Source of the DNA: Hirudo medicinalis
Taxonomy: Eukaryota > Annelida > Clitellata > Hirudinida > Hirudinidae
Length of the DNA stretch: 64,000 nucleotides
Assembly (NCBI GenBank): GCA_011800805.1
Contig: MPNW01000790.1
Coordinates: 2,961-66,960 of the forward strand
Direction of reading: 5' to 3'
The notes below the pieces were generated by a model. The model was not told the origin of the DNA. It saw only the letters and a program-made list of their open reading frames with translations, and did not search any database. How positions within the stretch are numbered: position 1 is the first letter of the stretch; each line of letters starts with the position of its first letter. Of this stretch, positions 49,501 to 62,146 are shown piece by piece. The position numbers were made by a program, and so were the translations under genes.

Positions 49501-52500
49501 GGGGGAAGGGTGACTGGGCTTGCTTTGAGCGAGGTTATGGATGAAGGTCATGTTCTCAGGAAAGGTCTCCATGATGCCCGAGGAACCGGGAAGGGGAGTT
49601 AGAGTGAGGAAAGTCTTTTCGACAACTATCGGATCTTTGGGGGATTCAGCATATTTGAGGATCAGATTATCAGGTGAATTTGTGAGGTTCGGTGGTGCAG
49701 GAGAAGAGTACGAGTGCAAGTCTTGGGCAAAGTTGAGATTCTCGCCTGTAATTGATTGGTTGTTCAAAGGGTTCGACTTGTTCAAATCCTGGGACCACAT
49801 CATGGCAAAGCTTTTCTGTTCCTCAAGTTCAGAAAGGGTTTTGGGTGAACTCTTGTCACTGACCATCCCGATGAAGGCCTGCAAATTGGAATTTTCAGAC
49901 ACAATGTTCTGGGCAAGTCTCTTGAAACAGGGTTCTCCATTTTCTGCTAATTCGTGCTTCAAAGAATCTTCTCCTGCCATTGCCAGGGATAAATTCACCG
50001 ACTCATCAGCTGTCAGAAGAAACAGATCATCTGAATAGAATAATTTTGAAACTAATGCAACCAACAAACAATATCAGTTATTTGAAAAATTGCAGCTGTT
50101 TTTGGCCGAGGAATTATTAAACGATTCACTGTAATCATCGATAAACTATCACTTCATGCCAAACAACAAAAGCCGTTACCGAACGACAGGTCATCGTTGA
50201 AATTAGACGCCAGCATGTTGGTGTTGATGTTGTCCAGGATTGTATTTTGTTGGGGCGTTATGTCCTTTGGAAGGAGGATAAGAGGAGAGGCCATCAGTGG
50301 GGCACTGTTGAGATGGGGGCTGGCAGAGGGGAGTATGCCCTCTAAGGAGATGCTGGCATCCGACAGGTGGCTCTTGTCGTCTGAACCATTCAAGAAAGTC
50401 GATCCGTCGATCTCCCCGGGCGATACGTCACTGAGTGCATAGGATCTTTTTAAATAACCCCCATCTGCAGTGAACAGGTGAGCATTTAATCAGCAATCAA
50501 TTACAGAATATAAAGCGACTCTAATTCATTTTAATGCATCGCATATTCCAGAAATTCCTCCTAACTAAGGAAGCTGACATCTCCTCAGGGCAAAAAGTCA
50601 GATTTTAATGACATAAAATACTTAGCAGCTTATTTTACTAAACTATGAATTAAACTTGCGCTTTTATTCGCACTGTCAGGAGACGATAAACAAAGGTAAA
50701 ATAGCTATGCTGTGATTAAATATTCATTTGTAATTCTTCAAATTGGTCAAGAAAGATTAAAGATTTTTTTTTAAAGTACTGGATGCACTGCAATTTGTTA
50801 GGTTATGTCTTTTCCAGTATTAATTTTGGAAAAAATATTAAAGATGGAACTTTAGATCCTGAAATCCTCAGAGTTAGAGATCAAGCTTAAAATATGCAGG
50901 AATCACAGAAAGACAAGATTTTGAAAGTTTAAATAAAGTGATGTTGAGCTTAAACAATCCAGAAGTCATTTGTGATTTGGCTTTCTGGTGAGAACTAAAT
51001 TTTCATTCTCGTCAAACCAGTCGTGACAATGTCATGACGATCACGTTGCATTGGATTCATTAGCAGGCCATTCTACCTTAGTCATTGATCTGATGATGTT
51101 TAGTAATGGGAGGATGATATTCAAGAAATTGAAATTCATAACAATTTAGAACAGGCATTTGTCAAAGGGTCATCAAACTTGATTGCAAATCCAAACTGCA
51201 TTTGAATTGTTGACTGCATTATGGATTCAAAGCCAACATTTTGAAGTAATAATTCTCTGGAAAGCATTGAGCAATCGAAAAATCAAGAGTTCTCCTAAAC
51301 TGTGAAGGCTATTTTCAACTCATGTCTCTATTTTAGTTTTTGTTTTCAGATTTCTGTGGCCTTTATATGCAGCCAAAGTATCAAAGACACATCTATTGTT
51401 TATTAAATGTTCAAGGGAAAAGAAACACAAAGATAAAAAAAAACAAAGAAGCCAATTAAAATAAAAGGAGAGTGTAGAAAACCGAGTAAGAATGGTATCC
51501 CATTGGAAATGGTATTTTACAAAAAGTCTTCTACTTTCTTGAAATGATGAAAACAATCATTTTCACTTTCAAATTCCTCATAATAAATGTTAAGGTATTT
51601 TTCAACTAAGAAAACATTCAGAAGATTTAAAATATTTTGTTTTTATTGCGAGGAACTTGGTTCGTGAATGGTCTTCTTATGAGGTGACATACCTTGATTC
51701 AGAACATCCACAAGTAAATTAAGTGACCAGTACCCTGACTGTTCTCAGAAAGGTAACTTAGAGATGCTACTCTCGACCTTGAATCAATAGTGGACCGAGA
51801 GTTTAAGGCAATGTGTTCAAGGTTATTTAAAAAGATTCTTTGACAAAGAAGCACTTTAAGACAAGCATCAAACAACTCTTCATTTTTTCAAGTCCCTATG
51901 AATGACACTGCATCAGGCAAAACTGCAGTTAATAAATAAATAAATAATAATAATTTAATTTAAATAACTAAAATACTAATAATACAATAATGTGCCACTG
52001 AATGAGAACCAAATGCTTAAAATCTATTGTTGGTAGTTTGGCATCTTTGCTTCTGATCTACAAACACGCAAACAAGCCACAAGCGAGGGAGGGACCCACA
52101 AATAGTAGTTTAATGCTTATCCAAAAAAATACTAGACATTTTATCTCGTTAAAAGACATGATTAGACATTTTATACCATTCAAAATTGGAGAGGAAATGG
52201 CAAATCCATAAATCCTCTTTGAAATATTTCTTAAAATTCAATACCTAACAAATATCAATGATATTAATAATTCTCATAAATTTAATAATACTTAAAACAA
52301 CAATACTGTCCCACAATAACACTTATCATCCAAAACAGCCCAAAGAGTCTCTTAAACCAGCTGCACGAGCGATAAACAAACCCGATTGGCACTTCGATTG
52401 GAAGGGAGAAGTCTCGCTTTGAAAGTTGCTTTGGTTGCCAAATGACTTGACTTCGTTGCTCTGATCTGTGAATTGTTCGAAAATCATTTACTCGCATTCA

Positions 52501-55500
52501 GCACCCAAAAGTTCACGGATCATGAATTCAAGAATTTCACGAATCCAATGCAATGACGGCTCTCGACGTGACACGAATCCTGGCCACCGTCGTAAACCTT
52601 TCACGCTCGTCGCAACGCGTGCAAAGTTTAAGCTCATGTGGCAGGTGCAAGTGCTAGCCTTAGAGACTCATTCCTCCCATGATGTTTACAATTAGAACCG
52701 TCGCTTGGAAGTAAAAAGCTAAGATTATCGACTCGACCGATCGAGGACTAACACGGCAGGTAAGTGAACGTCACGGGTTCGCTGGTTCTGTTGCTCGAGT
52801 TGACGACAATCTGAGCTTCCACGGGGTTCTTGATGTTCAAATCCAGGTAGGGAGGCACGGTACATACAAGGTGAGTCTGAAACATAATAACGTTAGTTAT
52901 AATATGGTAACAAAACAATCCCCTAACTCTCAATTCATCATTAGTTTTAATCAGCTTACATTGAAATACTTTTTAGGATTTAGGACCAAACCACAGAAGC
53001 CTTAAGAACAACATAAAACCAATAAAAGCATAAAGCCCTCAAGTGAGGACTCAACTGAGTGACTTGCAAAACAATATAACCATTAACCATTTTAATTCTT
53101 TCAAGACCAAAACACAATTTATAAAAATAGAAACCAATCAGAGGTGGCTTTGAGTCCCAACGCAGTCCAATGGCAGCACTAATTAATAATTTACAAAAGT
53201 AATGGCACAACGACATGAGAAATAGTCACTCACAAATGTGAGTTGGTGAGTCATCAATGCAATGACTCAAATTGACCAACATCTGAGTAAGCATTGATTT
53301 ATAAATTGCCGAAAAGCATTCATTACTGTGAATTATTGAGATTTCAATAAAAAAATGTCAGAGAATGTTCTGACATTCGAGCAAAAGAGCACAACACTCT
53401 TTTCATGTCATTCCGATTATGTCAAAGTTATGCTTGAAGCACAGAAATCTTCCAGGATCAAACAAAAACTACTTTTTTGAAGAACATTTACAACTGTCAA
53501 ATTCTAGAGACATTGTTGTATTCATTTGGTGCTTGCTTTTCCATCCACCAATAACTTAGGCATTTAGACTCCAAAGACACATTCTCAAAATCTCACTTGA
53601 GTCATAATTTTATAGATAGTAATACTAATTATAATAATAATAATAATAATAATAACATCAATATTAATAATAATAATAATAAAAATATTTCAATATTCAT
53701 GCATGTCGATAGAACCAACCACATTTTACGAATGTTTTTGTAAAACAATGATGACTCAGGTTAACTATTACATCTCAGCTCAGGTTGCATTCAAGTGAGT
53801 TACAACAATGAATTAATTACTTCTCTAAATAGAGACGAGTTGAGGTCATCAAAGAGACCAATCGCAGTGTGTAATTTGACGTGCCGGTTGGCCGACCGGG
53901 CAGCAGTCCCGCACACGGTTGGGACGCAATGGCAACGGTCATAATACGTAGTGTTCGCAACCCAGCCCGCTGGGGAGTGCCCTTGGGTAGGGGCGCTATG
54001 TAAACGGTAGAAAGATTAAAAAGTGCCTTTAGTCCAAATCATCTTAGTTATGCAACAGACTTTAATCAAATAAATAAAGAAGTGCATTCACATCCCGTTC
54101 GGATACACGAGGCATTCAAAAGGAAACTAAATGCAAATAGTGACTCTGGAACTGATGACGAAGAGCTCGATATATCGACGAGGTGACATCGAGAAGCACC
54201 GACCAATGAATGAATTGCAGCCTGCTAGCTACTGTACGATGTTGCCTTAGCTGAGCACTGCTAACCGCAATGGTTATGCACGATGTCATTCTCTCACTCG
54301 TTCCCTCATCATCATCAGCACCTCCTTGATAGCCACTTCATAATTTATCATCAACATCCTAGAGTCAATTAACCGGCATCTAATTCGACTTGTTGCTATA
54401 TATTATGTACAGTAACTATTATGGTTGTGATAAATGTCTTCTTTTTAAATACATAAATAAACTTCATATTTTTGCCTAAATATGCAAACATTGAAAGTAA
54501 ATATCTCACTTTCGTGTAAACACGGAGAATTTTTAGAAATCACAAATGTATGCATTGTGTGTTTTATTTAAATTTTATGAATCGATAACTTATTAATATT
54601 ATGTTATCTTCAATGCATGTGCTTAGACTGGATTAGATGTGATGTATCATCAAATATACCAATTTAGACAATGATGTCCCATCAATAATAACATCATCAA
54701 TCATCCATCCAAAACTTTCTAATTACCAATTAACAATGTGCTAATGAGCTAAATTCAATGTTACTTATTATTATTATTATTATTATTATTGTTATTATTA
54801 TTATTATTATTGTTATTATTATTATTATTAGTGTGGCACATTGACGAGGAATCACCAACCGATTGGAAGAAGTCTTGATCGATGTCTGCCTCCCTGGACC
54901 ACACGACCTTGTGATCCCTCACCTCCTCGAAGTACACGGTCGTTCCCTTCATGAAGTTCTTGCCGATGATGAACATCTCCTCCCCGCCTCGAGCACTCGA
55001 CTGGTTCAGGGACTTCTTGGAGATTTCTGGCGCTCCTGTGGGTTGAGCTGAGGAAAAAATAAAAGAGGATTCTTAGAAACGAACCTCGGCATGCTCGATC
55101 TCTTGACTTAAGCTCCTTCGAGTTTCTACAGCAAGTATTTTCACTTGAATCAAAAAAGAGTGTCAAGTATTCCACAAAATTGTTGAGAGCAGGTCAATAT
55201 GAATAAATCATTATTCACGATTCTGGGAGTGATTTGAAACGAAACCGAACTTTAACAAATAATAAGTTAATAACTAAGCAAAGGCTTGTAACTGTGGGTC
55301 TAATGAATTTTAAGATTTTTGGGATTGAAACCAAGACTGACTTAATTATGAAAAGCACGCTTTTTTAAAAATTCTGAATTTTAAATGAATCCAGTCATTC
55401 AATATCAATTTGCACAAGTTTGACCAAAACATTCAAGGAGCCCGGCAGGTTGAATCCTTCGCACTTTATAAGAGGTAAACAATTACAGGGCCAGAAGACT

Positions 55501-57990
55501 TTCTTTTGCAACAGCAACAAAAACCAAGTTTGAACACTCTTTCTTGGAAACAAGGAGGAAGTGCGTGCACTTGGTAGCAGGAGACAGCATTTTTAAGAAT
55601 CGTGAATTATTGGCACCGAGCAGAACAAAAATTGGCTCTCATTAGCAATCATTAAAATATGTTAATGCCAAATTACAGATTGACAGTCGAGCCTTGGAAA
55701 TGTCAAGAAATTTATTTGTCTTTAAAATATTTTTTAGTTCGAACATTTTTCACTTTGACTCCTCAATGCAATGTTGCAATGTTGCACCGAATTACACGTG
55801 GGGTTCGTCCACAAAGGACGTGAAAAAAACTTGCACATTTGCAAGCACCTTTAGTATATTTTCGGCTCGACCCCTTGAGGAAATCTGCAATTCGTCGCCA
55901 ATTTTCTAACGCACTTGTGAGGACATCCACTTTACCTTAAGCCCTCTCCCCACCATTGTACAGATGTCTTTTATGGACAATCCCTTGCTGAATTTGCTTA
56001 TGATTTTCATTCAATCTGTGTTACCTCGTCGTCCGTAGATGGTCAATTAAGATCGATATAAAATTAATTCCAAAACAGGATCTCAAACAGATCAATTTTA
56101 AACCAAATATAATCTGATCTAATAACCCCAACAATCTGGAAAGACTATAACTGTCGCAAACTCGAGTTGACTCACTGCAGAGAATCGGAGTGGAAGAAAT
56201 TTGCAGAGTGTGATAGGAAGAGTCGGACTTGGGGATGTTCACCCGGAAAACCAGGCGGGCCACCGTGCTCTTCTTTTTGGACTTCGCAAGTCCGATCCTC
56301 TGCTCCACGTCGGCATTCCGCAACTTAAGGATGCCGACACAATCGACGCTGAAAACGGAACGATCGCAAGATGAAAGAATCATCATCATCATCATCATCG
56401 ACAATAAATGACCGAGACACTCTTACACGGTAGTCATTTCAGATTTCGGATCGACGGGAAGCTCGATGACGGCCGTTCCGTCGATCTCTTTCTCGACGCA
56501 AGCGGAAGAGTTCTTGTGAGAAACCTTGCAGGCCTGGTAGAAACCGTGCGGCTTGATCTTTCCCGAATCCGACCCGACGAAAACTTGCAGGACGACCGGC
56601 TGGTCGTAACCTATGAGCTGCAATTGCAAGGAGACTTTTGTAAACGTAGGAATTTTAGTTAGCATTTATATCGCAAATAACTTCGCAGATAGTGGATCTA
56701 TTTTGGAAAACGTTGTCAAAGTTATAAACAACGTGAAGGTGCACATCAGGGGCATGGTTTTATAACACTTTTTGGTGGCTTCTACTTTAAAGACCCCGTT
56801 TGTTTTTTGCACAAAGTCCAAAGTATGAAGCTGGTGGAGACATAAATAGGTCCATCAAGCACAGCAATTTATAATGACACCCTTTTTGGAGCAAATAAAT
56901 TGTGATCATTTGTTAGGATGCATTTATGAGGTAAATGCATCGATTTAGGAAGGTTTTAATTATATAATTATATAAATTAATTAATTGAGACATCAAGCAA
57001 TTCATTTGTAATCCCAGCATGAATATGCATTTATATTGCCATCAAAGACAAACTAGCAAGACTTTTTATCACCTATTAATAAACATAGTGAAAGAAATGA
57101 CTACTGCAGTTGTGAGAGTGCATGGGTTGCTGTCGCAACATGCAAAATAAAAGAAAAGGCAAACACAACTAAAATTCAATCTTATTTCATTTTGCAGCTG
57201 CTATCAGTCTCACGAGCACTCGACGTTCATTTCAAAATTCTCGCCTTCACGGTCGGGTGGCCCTGACCGGTTTTGTCCTTCACCGTTCCTCGGCTGCCCT
57301 CGGTCAAATACCTCGCCCTGTGCTGTTCCTCCGGCTGCTTGAGGATTTTCAGCTCGTAGTTCAGAAGTTTTGAAGGGAAGGCCATGTTAAGAGGAGGTTC
57401 TCTCAACCTGCGGGCAATCTTGTTCCCGCCATAAGATCTACTTCGTAAAAAATATGGTGGCATCTTCAATTCTATTATAATTAAAAACGTTAAATAAGAA
57501 CATAAGTTAAACTATTCTATGGATAATTCGAAAAAAGATTTATAATTTTTAATTAAAAACGTATTCGAGAAAAATTCTCAGAAATTTTTATTGACTTAAT
57601 AACTCAAATTAAGTTAATATTAAAAATCATTAACAAAGTAGTTAAGAAACAAGGTGAGGAATTGATATCAGACCTTCTTTCTCTCTTCTGGCTGCTGATT
57701 TCAGGGCATTGAGTGGCAAATTTGAAGCAATCTTTCTCAAACAGATTCGGGTTCTCGACATCCAAGCCTTCTTCGCATGCCACGAGGCTGTTGATCTCGC
57801 TCACTTCTGACTTTGTCACCTGAACTAAAGTGCTGTCTACTACTATGTCATCATTGTCGAGTTTTAAGCAATAGCTACTGTTCAGGGGTTCACTCTTTTC
57901 AAAGAGTGACCGGCTAGAAGATATGTTTGCTCTATTGAACAAGACCTGAGGAAGATCTTCCAGGCAATCCTGATCACTTGGAAGATTCAT
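46517..57990 (-). CDS. NFAT5: NFAT5/TonEBP-like Rel-homology transcription factor
   Basis: Exons (minus): 57998-about 57674 (first ATG 57990), 57463-57245, 56617-56427, 56348-56176, 55047-54860, 52876-52753, 50464-50180, 50030-48747, 47784-47587 and a tentative 46587-46517. The DNA-binding half of the Rel domain has [19 protein letters not shown], the recognition loop of NFAT5 (RARYLTEG, not RAHYETEG of NFATc), then [20 protein letters not shown] and [22 protein letters not shown] and [17 protein letters not shown] are also NFAT5-like. The Ig-like half has [20 protein letters not shown] and [15 protein letters not shown], ending TFTYLP. The long 427-codon exon is a Ser/Asn/Pro-rich, Met-containing region, probably for activation, much less Gln-rich than in vertebrates. 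No PxIxIT calcineurin site was seen in the N-terminal exon, as expected for NFAT5. The first join (57674-57463) is unresolved. After TYLP only a GTTAGT donor at 52752 keeps frame. Confidence 0.94.
50465..52752. other. NFAT5-like intron, nothing else recognised
   Basis: AT-rich intron with short ORFs. No exon with matching phase was found between the Rel domain and the 50464 exon. Confidence 0.5.
53636..53690 (+). repeat. AAT microsatellite
   Basis: AAT units with interruptions, in the NFAT5-like intron. Confidence 0.75.
53878..54035 (+). repeat. SINE-like element in an NFAT5-like intron
   Basis: Starts GGTTGGCCGACCGGG. Then GCAATGGCAACGGTCATAAT, TTCGCAACCC, TGGGGAGTGCCCTTGGG, GGGGCGCTATGTAAACGG and AGAAAGATT follow. 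It has the same block order as the element at 32375-32500 and is GC-rich against its surroundings. Confidence 0.6.
54769..54832 (+). repeat. ATT microsatellite next to an NFAT5-like exon
   Basis: ATT/GTT units directly downstream (minus sense) of the exon ending at 54860. Confidence 0.85.
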
Positions 57991-57998
57991 TGCTGCAT

Positions 57999-59260
57999 CT
58001 TTAATGAAATGCAATTGATAATTAATCTTTAGGTTAAAATTAAATAGAATTTTTAGATTTACAAAACAAAAAAAAACTGAATTCAGGATCTATTGCTAAA
58101 TATTAAGAAAACATCACAAATTTCATCAAAAATTTATTAGTGAATTTTTGTTTCTCAAAAATATCACACAAATACAAAAATCCTCAGATTTTACTTGTAC
58201 AGTGTCCACGAAACTTTCTAAAATTAAATCCAAAGTAACTATATGGCAGAATGTCATCAATCAGAGACATGTCATCAATATTTGCTTAAACTTAGTAACA
58301 AAATAACTTTGGCTTCGATCGTCATTCTTTGAAGCCACTTTTTTAGGAAACTATCTCTTGATATGAACAACTCAAGTTGACATTGGCCATTAATATTTTA
58401 ACTAAGTCCAAATGTGAATAAATGCCATCTGCAGGTTCATTACATTAGAAGTCGTCAATCGACGCACATCGACCAATTCAATAGTACACGCGCACATATC
58501 ATAGGCTGGCAGCCTACTTCGCCCAAAGAATTGCACGATGAAAACTAATAGGTGATATATGTCGATGAAAACTAACTTGATTAAATATATTGCCTGTTAA
58601 AGTTTAAGAAATCCGTTTCTTAGAAGTATCGGCCTCGAAAATATTCTCAAAACAATCAAAAAAACAAACGGGAGCTGGCGAATTCAGGTCGTGGCTTATT
58701 GGCAGTGTAAACAACGGGGCCAGTTCATCAACAAATCTTAATCATTGTTTGCAGCTTTAAAGTTACTTTAATTTAATTAAATGACTAAAAGATTACAAAA
58801 TAAGGCAATGAAACACAAGTCATTGGCTGCTAAAATGCGAGTGGCGCCCTTACCAGCATTACGTTTTCCTTTTTTTTTCTGACTTTTTTCCAATCAATGG
58901 ACATTAAGAAATTATAGCATATGTTTAAAAAAATGTTTAAATAATAATTAGTAATAAAAGTAATCGAATCAGCGACATTGCATGAGTTTTATCAATTAGG
59001 TTTGTGATCTCAGTGACAATAAATTAATGTTATGTCACGACTGAGTGTTCAGTGCTTAATTCATTAAACTAATCTCCATTTATTATAACGTTGCCAAATA
59101 AACTTATGGAAATTAATTAAGTTTTTAGATTACTTTGCAAATTTTCATTGCATGGTCTATAACTATCTTCGTGGTCTTCTGAAAGCCAATTTAACAATCT
59201 AGTAAAATTATTTATATACTATTTATTGAAACATTTTCGACTTGGGCTTAAAAAATATAA
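57999..59260. other. Upstream flank of the NFAT5-like gene
   Basis: The exon at 57998 follows an acceptor, so an untranslated first exon must lie upstream, perhaps in the slightly GC-richer stretch at about 58430-58700. No coding exon was recognised. Confidence 0.4.
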
Positions 59261-59614
59261 TTAATTCGTAAGAATGGGCTGCAGTACGGACCATCCATAA
59301 CACTCCGTATTTGTTGAGCAAGCAGGAAGCAGCAAACCTCGACGCGAATCAACTGAAAACGGCTTGCATTCTACATTTGCATATCGAAGATATACACATC
59401 GATCAGGATTTTGTTTAACTCCTAAAAATTCCTTGGAGACACCCCACTGAGGCACACTTCCATTTAACCAAGTTAGTTGAATTTGGTCTTGGAAAAGCAT
59501 AACAAAGTCATCAGATGGCATACATAGCCAGCCGAGGAGATGCATCAATCTGAAGGTGTATTGTTTCTCCATCCACTTTAACTGTTGTGCATGCAATTCA
59601 AATGAAACTAACAA
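59261..59614 (-). CDS. Uncharacterised ORF in the 3' flank of MICOS10
   Basis: 117-codon open frame with a balanced, protein-like composition (FRLMHLLGWLCMPSDDFVML; NPDRCVYLRYANVECKPF). An acceptor-like CATGCACAACAG lies near its start. I do not recognise the family. It ends about 35 bp before a minus-strand AATAAA (TTTATT at 59222-59227), so it may simply be MICOS10 3' untranslated sequence, a separate small gene or a relic. Confidence 0.25.
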   Translation of the reverse strand: MLVSFELHAQQLKWMEKQYTFRLMHLLGWLCMPSDDFVMLFQDQIQLTWLNGSVPQWGVSKEFLGVKQNPDRCVYLRYANVECKPFSVDSRRGLLLPACSTNTECYGWSVLQPILTN

Positions 59615-59952
59615 CTCTTACATAAAGTTGCTCAAACAAGGTTGAGTTACATGGCCTTCTGAATGCAGATATTCCTTAAAGTTTCAGTGACATTCTTAGC
59701 AAATTCAAGCAACATCCAATTGATGACCCAACCTAACCACAGCAAATAATTCCAACTTAATAATCTGAATAGGCAACTAGTTGTGATGAAATGTAATTCT
59801 TCCCCAAATTTGTATGGACAACAGCAACAACTAAAATCAATTTAATACACAAGTATGAGTCCCAATAAATTTCTACTCTGGCTTTGTGACCTGAAACAAT
59901 CACAAAAGAATACAAATTGTACAAATTATTACAAATAGAAAAAAAAATCAAT

Positions 59953-61241
59953 TTATACCCTCTTAATCTTCCCATGGATGATGTCAGGATGCATGAAATC
60001 ATGCTGGCAGTTGGCATATCCCATCCCAAGCCCAATTCCTGAACCAAGCACCACTGGCCATGGCCTCCCTAGTTTTAGGAGTTTAACTTTAATTTATTTA
60101 TAATAAATAGAAACCATGAGAAATTAAAAGAAATATGGAGAAAATATAATCTGCAACATAAACCCAAGAGCACAAACAATAAACTTTTTAGATTGTTATT
60201 ATAATATTAAACCTTTTGCTAGAAAATGAGGCCAATGACAAGAGCCAAAACATAGTTTGTCTATACGATAACACCTTAGTAATGAAAGTTATGAAATCTC
60301 TGAATTACATGCACTGATAATAAGCCACAAATAAAGAATAAAAACTGAAAGACATAGATTGCAAAGCCTAGACACTCAAAACAAATCTTAAGATAACTTT
60401 GTGATACTCACTCTTGAAGAAGATGACAGAGAATATTATTCCGAGTCCAGCTCCAGTAGCTGAAAATTTTAGAAGTTGACAAACTCAATGAAATTCTTGA
60501 ATCAAAATTTAATGCAACCTAAATACCATCTCAGCAACAATAATTTTTGTATTGATCTGGACAAAAATTTAACCTAATACAACCTTCTGCTGAAAGGACA
60601 TCAATTTTAAGCAATGTTCTTATTATTGGTTGCTAAAAGAAAAAAAGCAGACCCAAAAATAATGCATGATGAAACATTTGTGACTGAAGTTTGCAATTAA
60701 ACATATATGATGTAACCTCTATTTTTTTATCAATTTGAATCGAACAAACTTCATCATGAATGCTCCATAATTAATACAATAAAACCCACTCCTCTTGATG
60801 ACTCTAGTATTATTTAAATACAAGTAATGCCTCATTAAACCACTGCATTATCTAAGAACAATATTCAGTAACAATGTATTTGAAGAGTTTTCTTGAATAA
60901 GTAAAAAGTTTTGTCTACTAGGAGCATTTACAAAACTTGAAAATGCCGAATTATATTAAACAACGCTTAAAGGAAATTAGCTTTTTAATATAACAAAATA
61001 AAAGCAAGCACAATGTAGCAACTGCCATAGCTAAAATTTTCTCATTAAATGTAGAATTTGAATAACATTGAAAACTTTGTCGATAGCTTCAAACTAAAGT
61101 CACCAGTCCGAAAGCAATAGCCTTGATCAACCGTAAGCAAGACAAACACTTACCGACTTTCACACAAGTTTCAGATAAACATCTGTCCCACTTCTCGCCA
61201 TAAACATCTTCTGATTTGGTGGGAATATTAGCCGATGCCAT
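59953..61241 (-). CDS. MICOS10: MICOS complex subunit Mic10 (MINOS1)
   Basis: Small inner-mitochondrial-membrane protein that oligomerises and bends membrane at crista junctions. Three exons in matching phase: 61241-61154, 60459-60412 and 60068-59953 (TAA 59955-59953); 83 aa, the usual size. It begins MASANIPTKSEDVYGEKWDR and has the conserved EKWDRC...VKV start. The first membrane hairpin arm TGAGLGIIFSVIFFKRR carries the glycine motif and the basic turn. The second arm is PWPVVLGSGIGLGMGYANCQ, followed by HDFMHP and IIHGK. Both glycine-rich motifs needed for oligomerisation are intact. It is head-to-head with PPAN. Confidence 0.95.
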
Positions 61242-62146
61242 GCCTGTTTACTTTTCTTCACCTCACCAAGGGCAATCCATTGAGAAACGGCATTCATGTT
61301 CAATGAACATGATTTTTTTTATGTAAAATTTTATTTGTTGTATCCTAAAATAATAATCTGTCTGCTTAATATTTCTGAATTTATTTATTTTGTAGTGTAG
61401 CAAAATTGATGCTTAAGATCTGAAGCAATAAAACCTCCCTAGCAGTTTTTTTTTTATATATTCTTAATTGATACTAGCAACCTAATTAGTCAATTTTGAC
61501 ATAAATAGTTTGTGAAACGTTTTTGTGTTTTAATGGGCATAATAAAATACATTCAGCTAAATTAAATAACAATATGCATATGCATATTAATTTATTTTTG
61601 TTTAATGTTAAAAAATATATCGAATGATACGAGAATATTAATCAATATGTTTTGTAATTGTTTTCTTGTTACTCGTGTTTGGATTTATTTTCGCTCGGAC
61701 CTCGGATATAACGCTCGCACAAAGGTTGTACAAATACATATTAAGTAACGTTTTGAATTTGTTAGAGAAAATTAAACTTAATCGAATTGTTGAAGTATCG
61801 CTTCATTTATTAAAGCATACCTTCGTTTGATTTCTATTCTCTATTCAAACTTGATTCTGAAATTTAAGATACATCTGTAATTTGTGGTTATTTACAATCA
61901 TTATAATACGATTAATCTCTATACCTTTCATGTGAAATTTAGTTTCTGTTACAAAGCATCTTAACATTATAGGGCTTGAAAATGAACCTAACGTTTCCTT
62001 TAAAATAGGGCTTTTCTTTAAATGACTCGATCGATTGGTGCATCATGAAAGAATACAGGGACTGAGCATTTGTAACCCGTCCATTGAAAATTATTTCTAA
62101 ATTAACATTGTATATTTCTATAATTGCAGTTTGATTCTATACAAAC
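61242..62146. promoter_or_regulatory. Bidirectional promoter interval MICOS10 / PPAN
   Basis: 905 bp lie between the two divergent start codons. The first ~60 bp next to MICOS10 are GC-richer and the rest is AT-rich. GCTCGGACCTCGG near 61694 is a small GC island. An acceptor-like TATAATTGCAG (ending 62129) precedes the PPAN ATG, so PPAN may have an untranslated first exon here. Confidence 0.5.

Noticed and set aside
49541..50038. 165-codon plus-strand ORF
   Set aside because: It is antisense to the long NFAT5-like exon.
52753..52756. GTGTTA donor at 52754 for the NFAT5-like exon
   Set aside because: It would put the next exon out of frame with an early stop. The GTTAGT donor two bases later keeps the frame.
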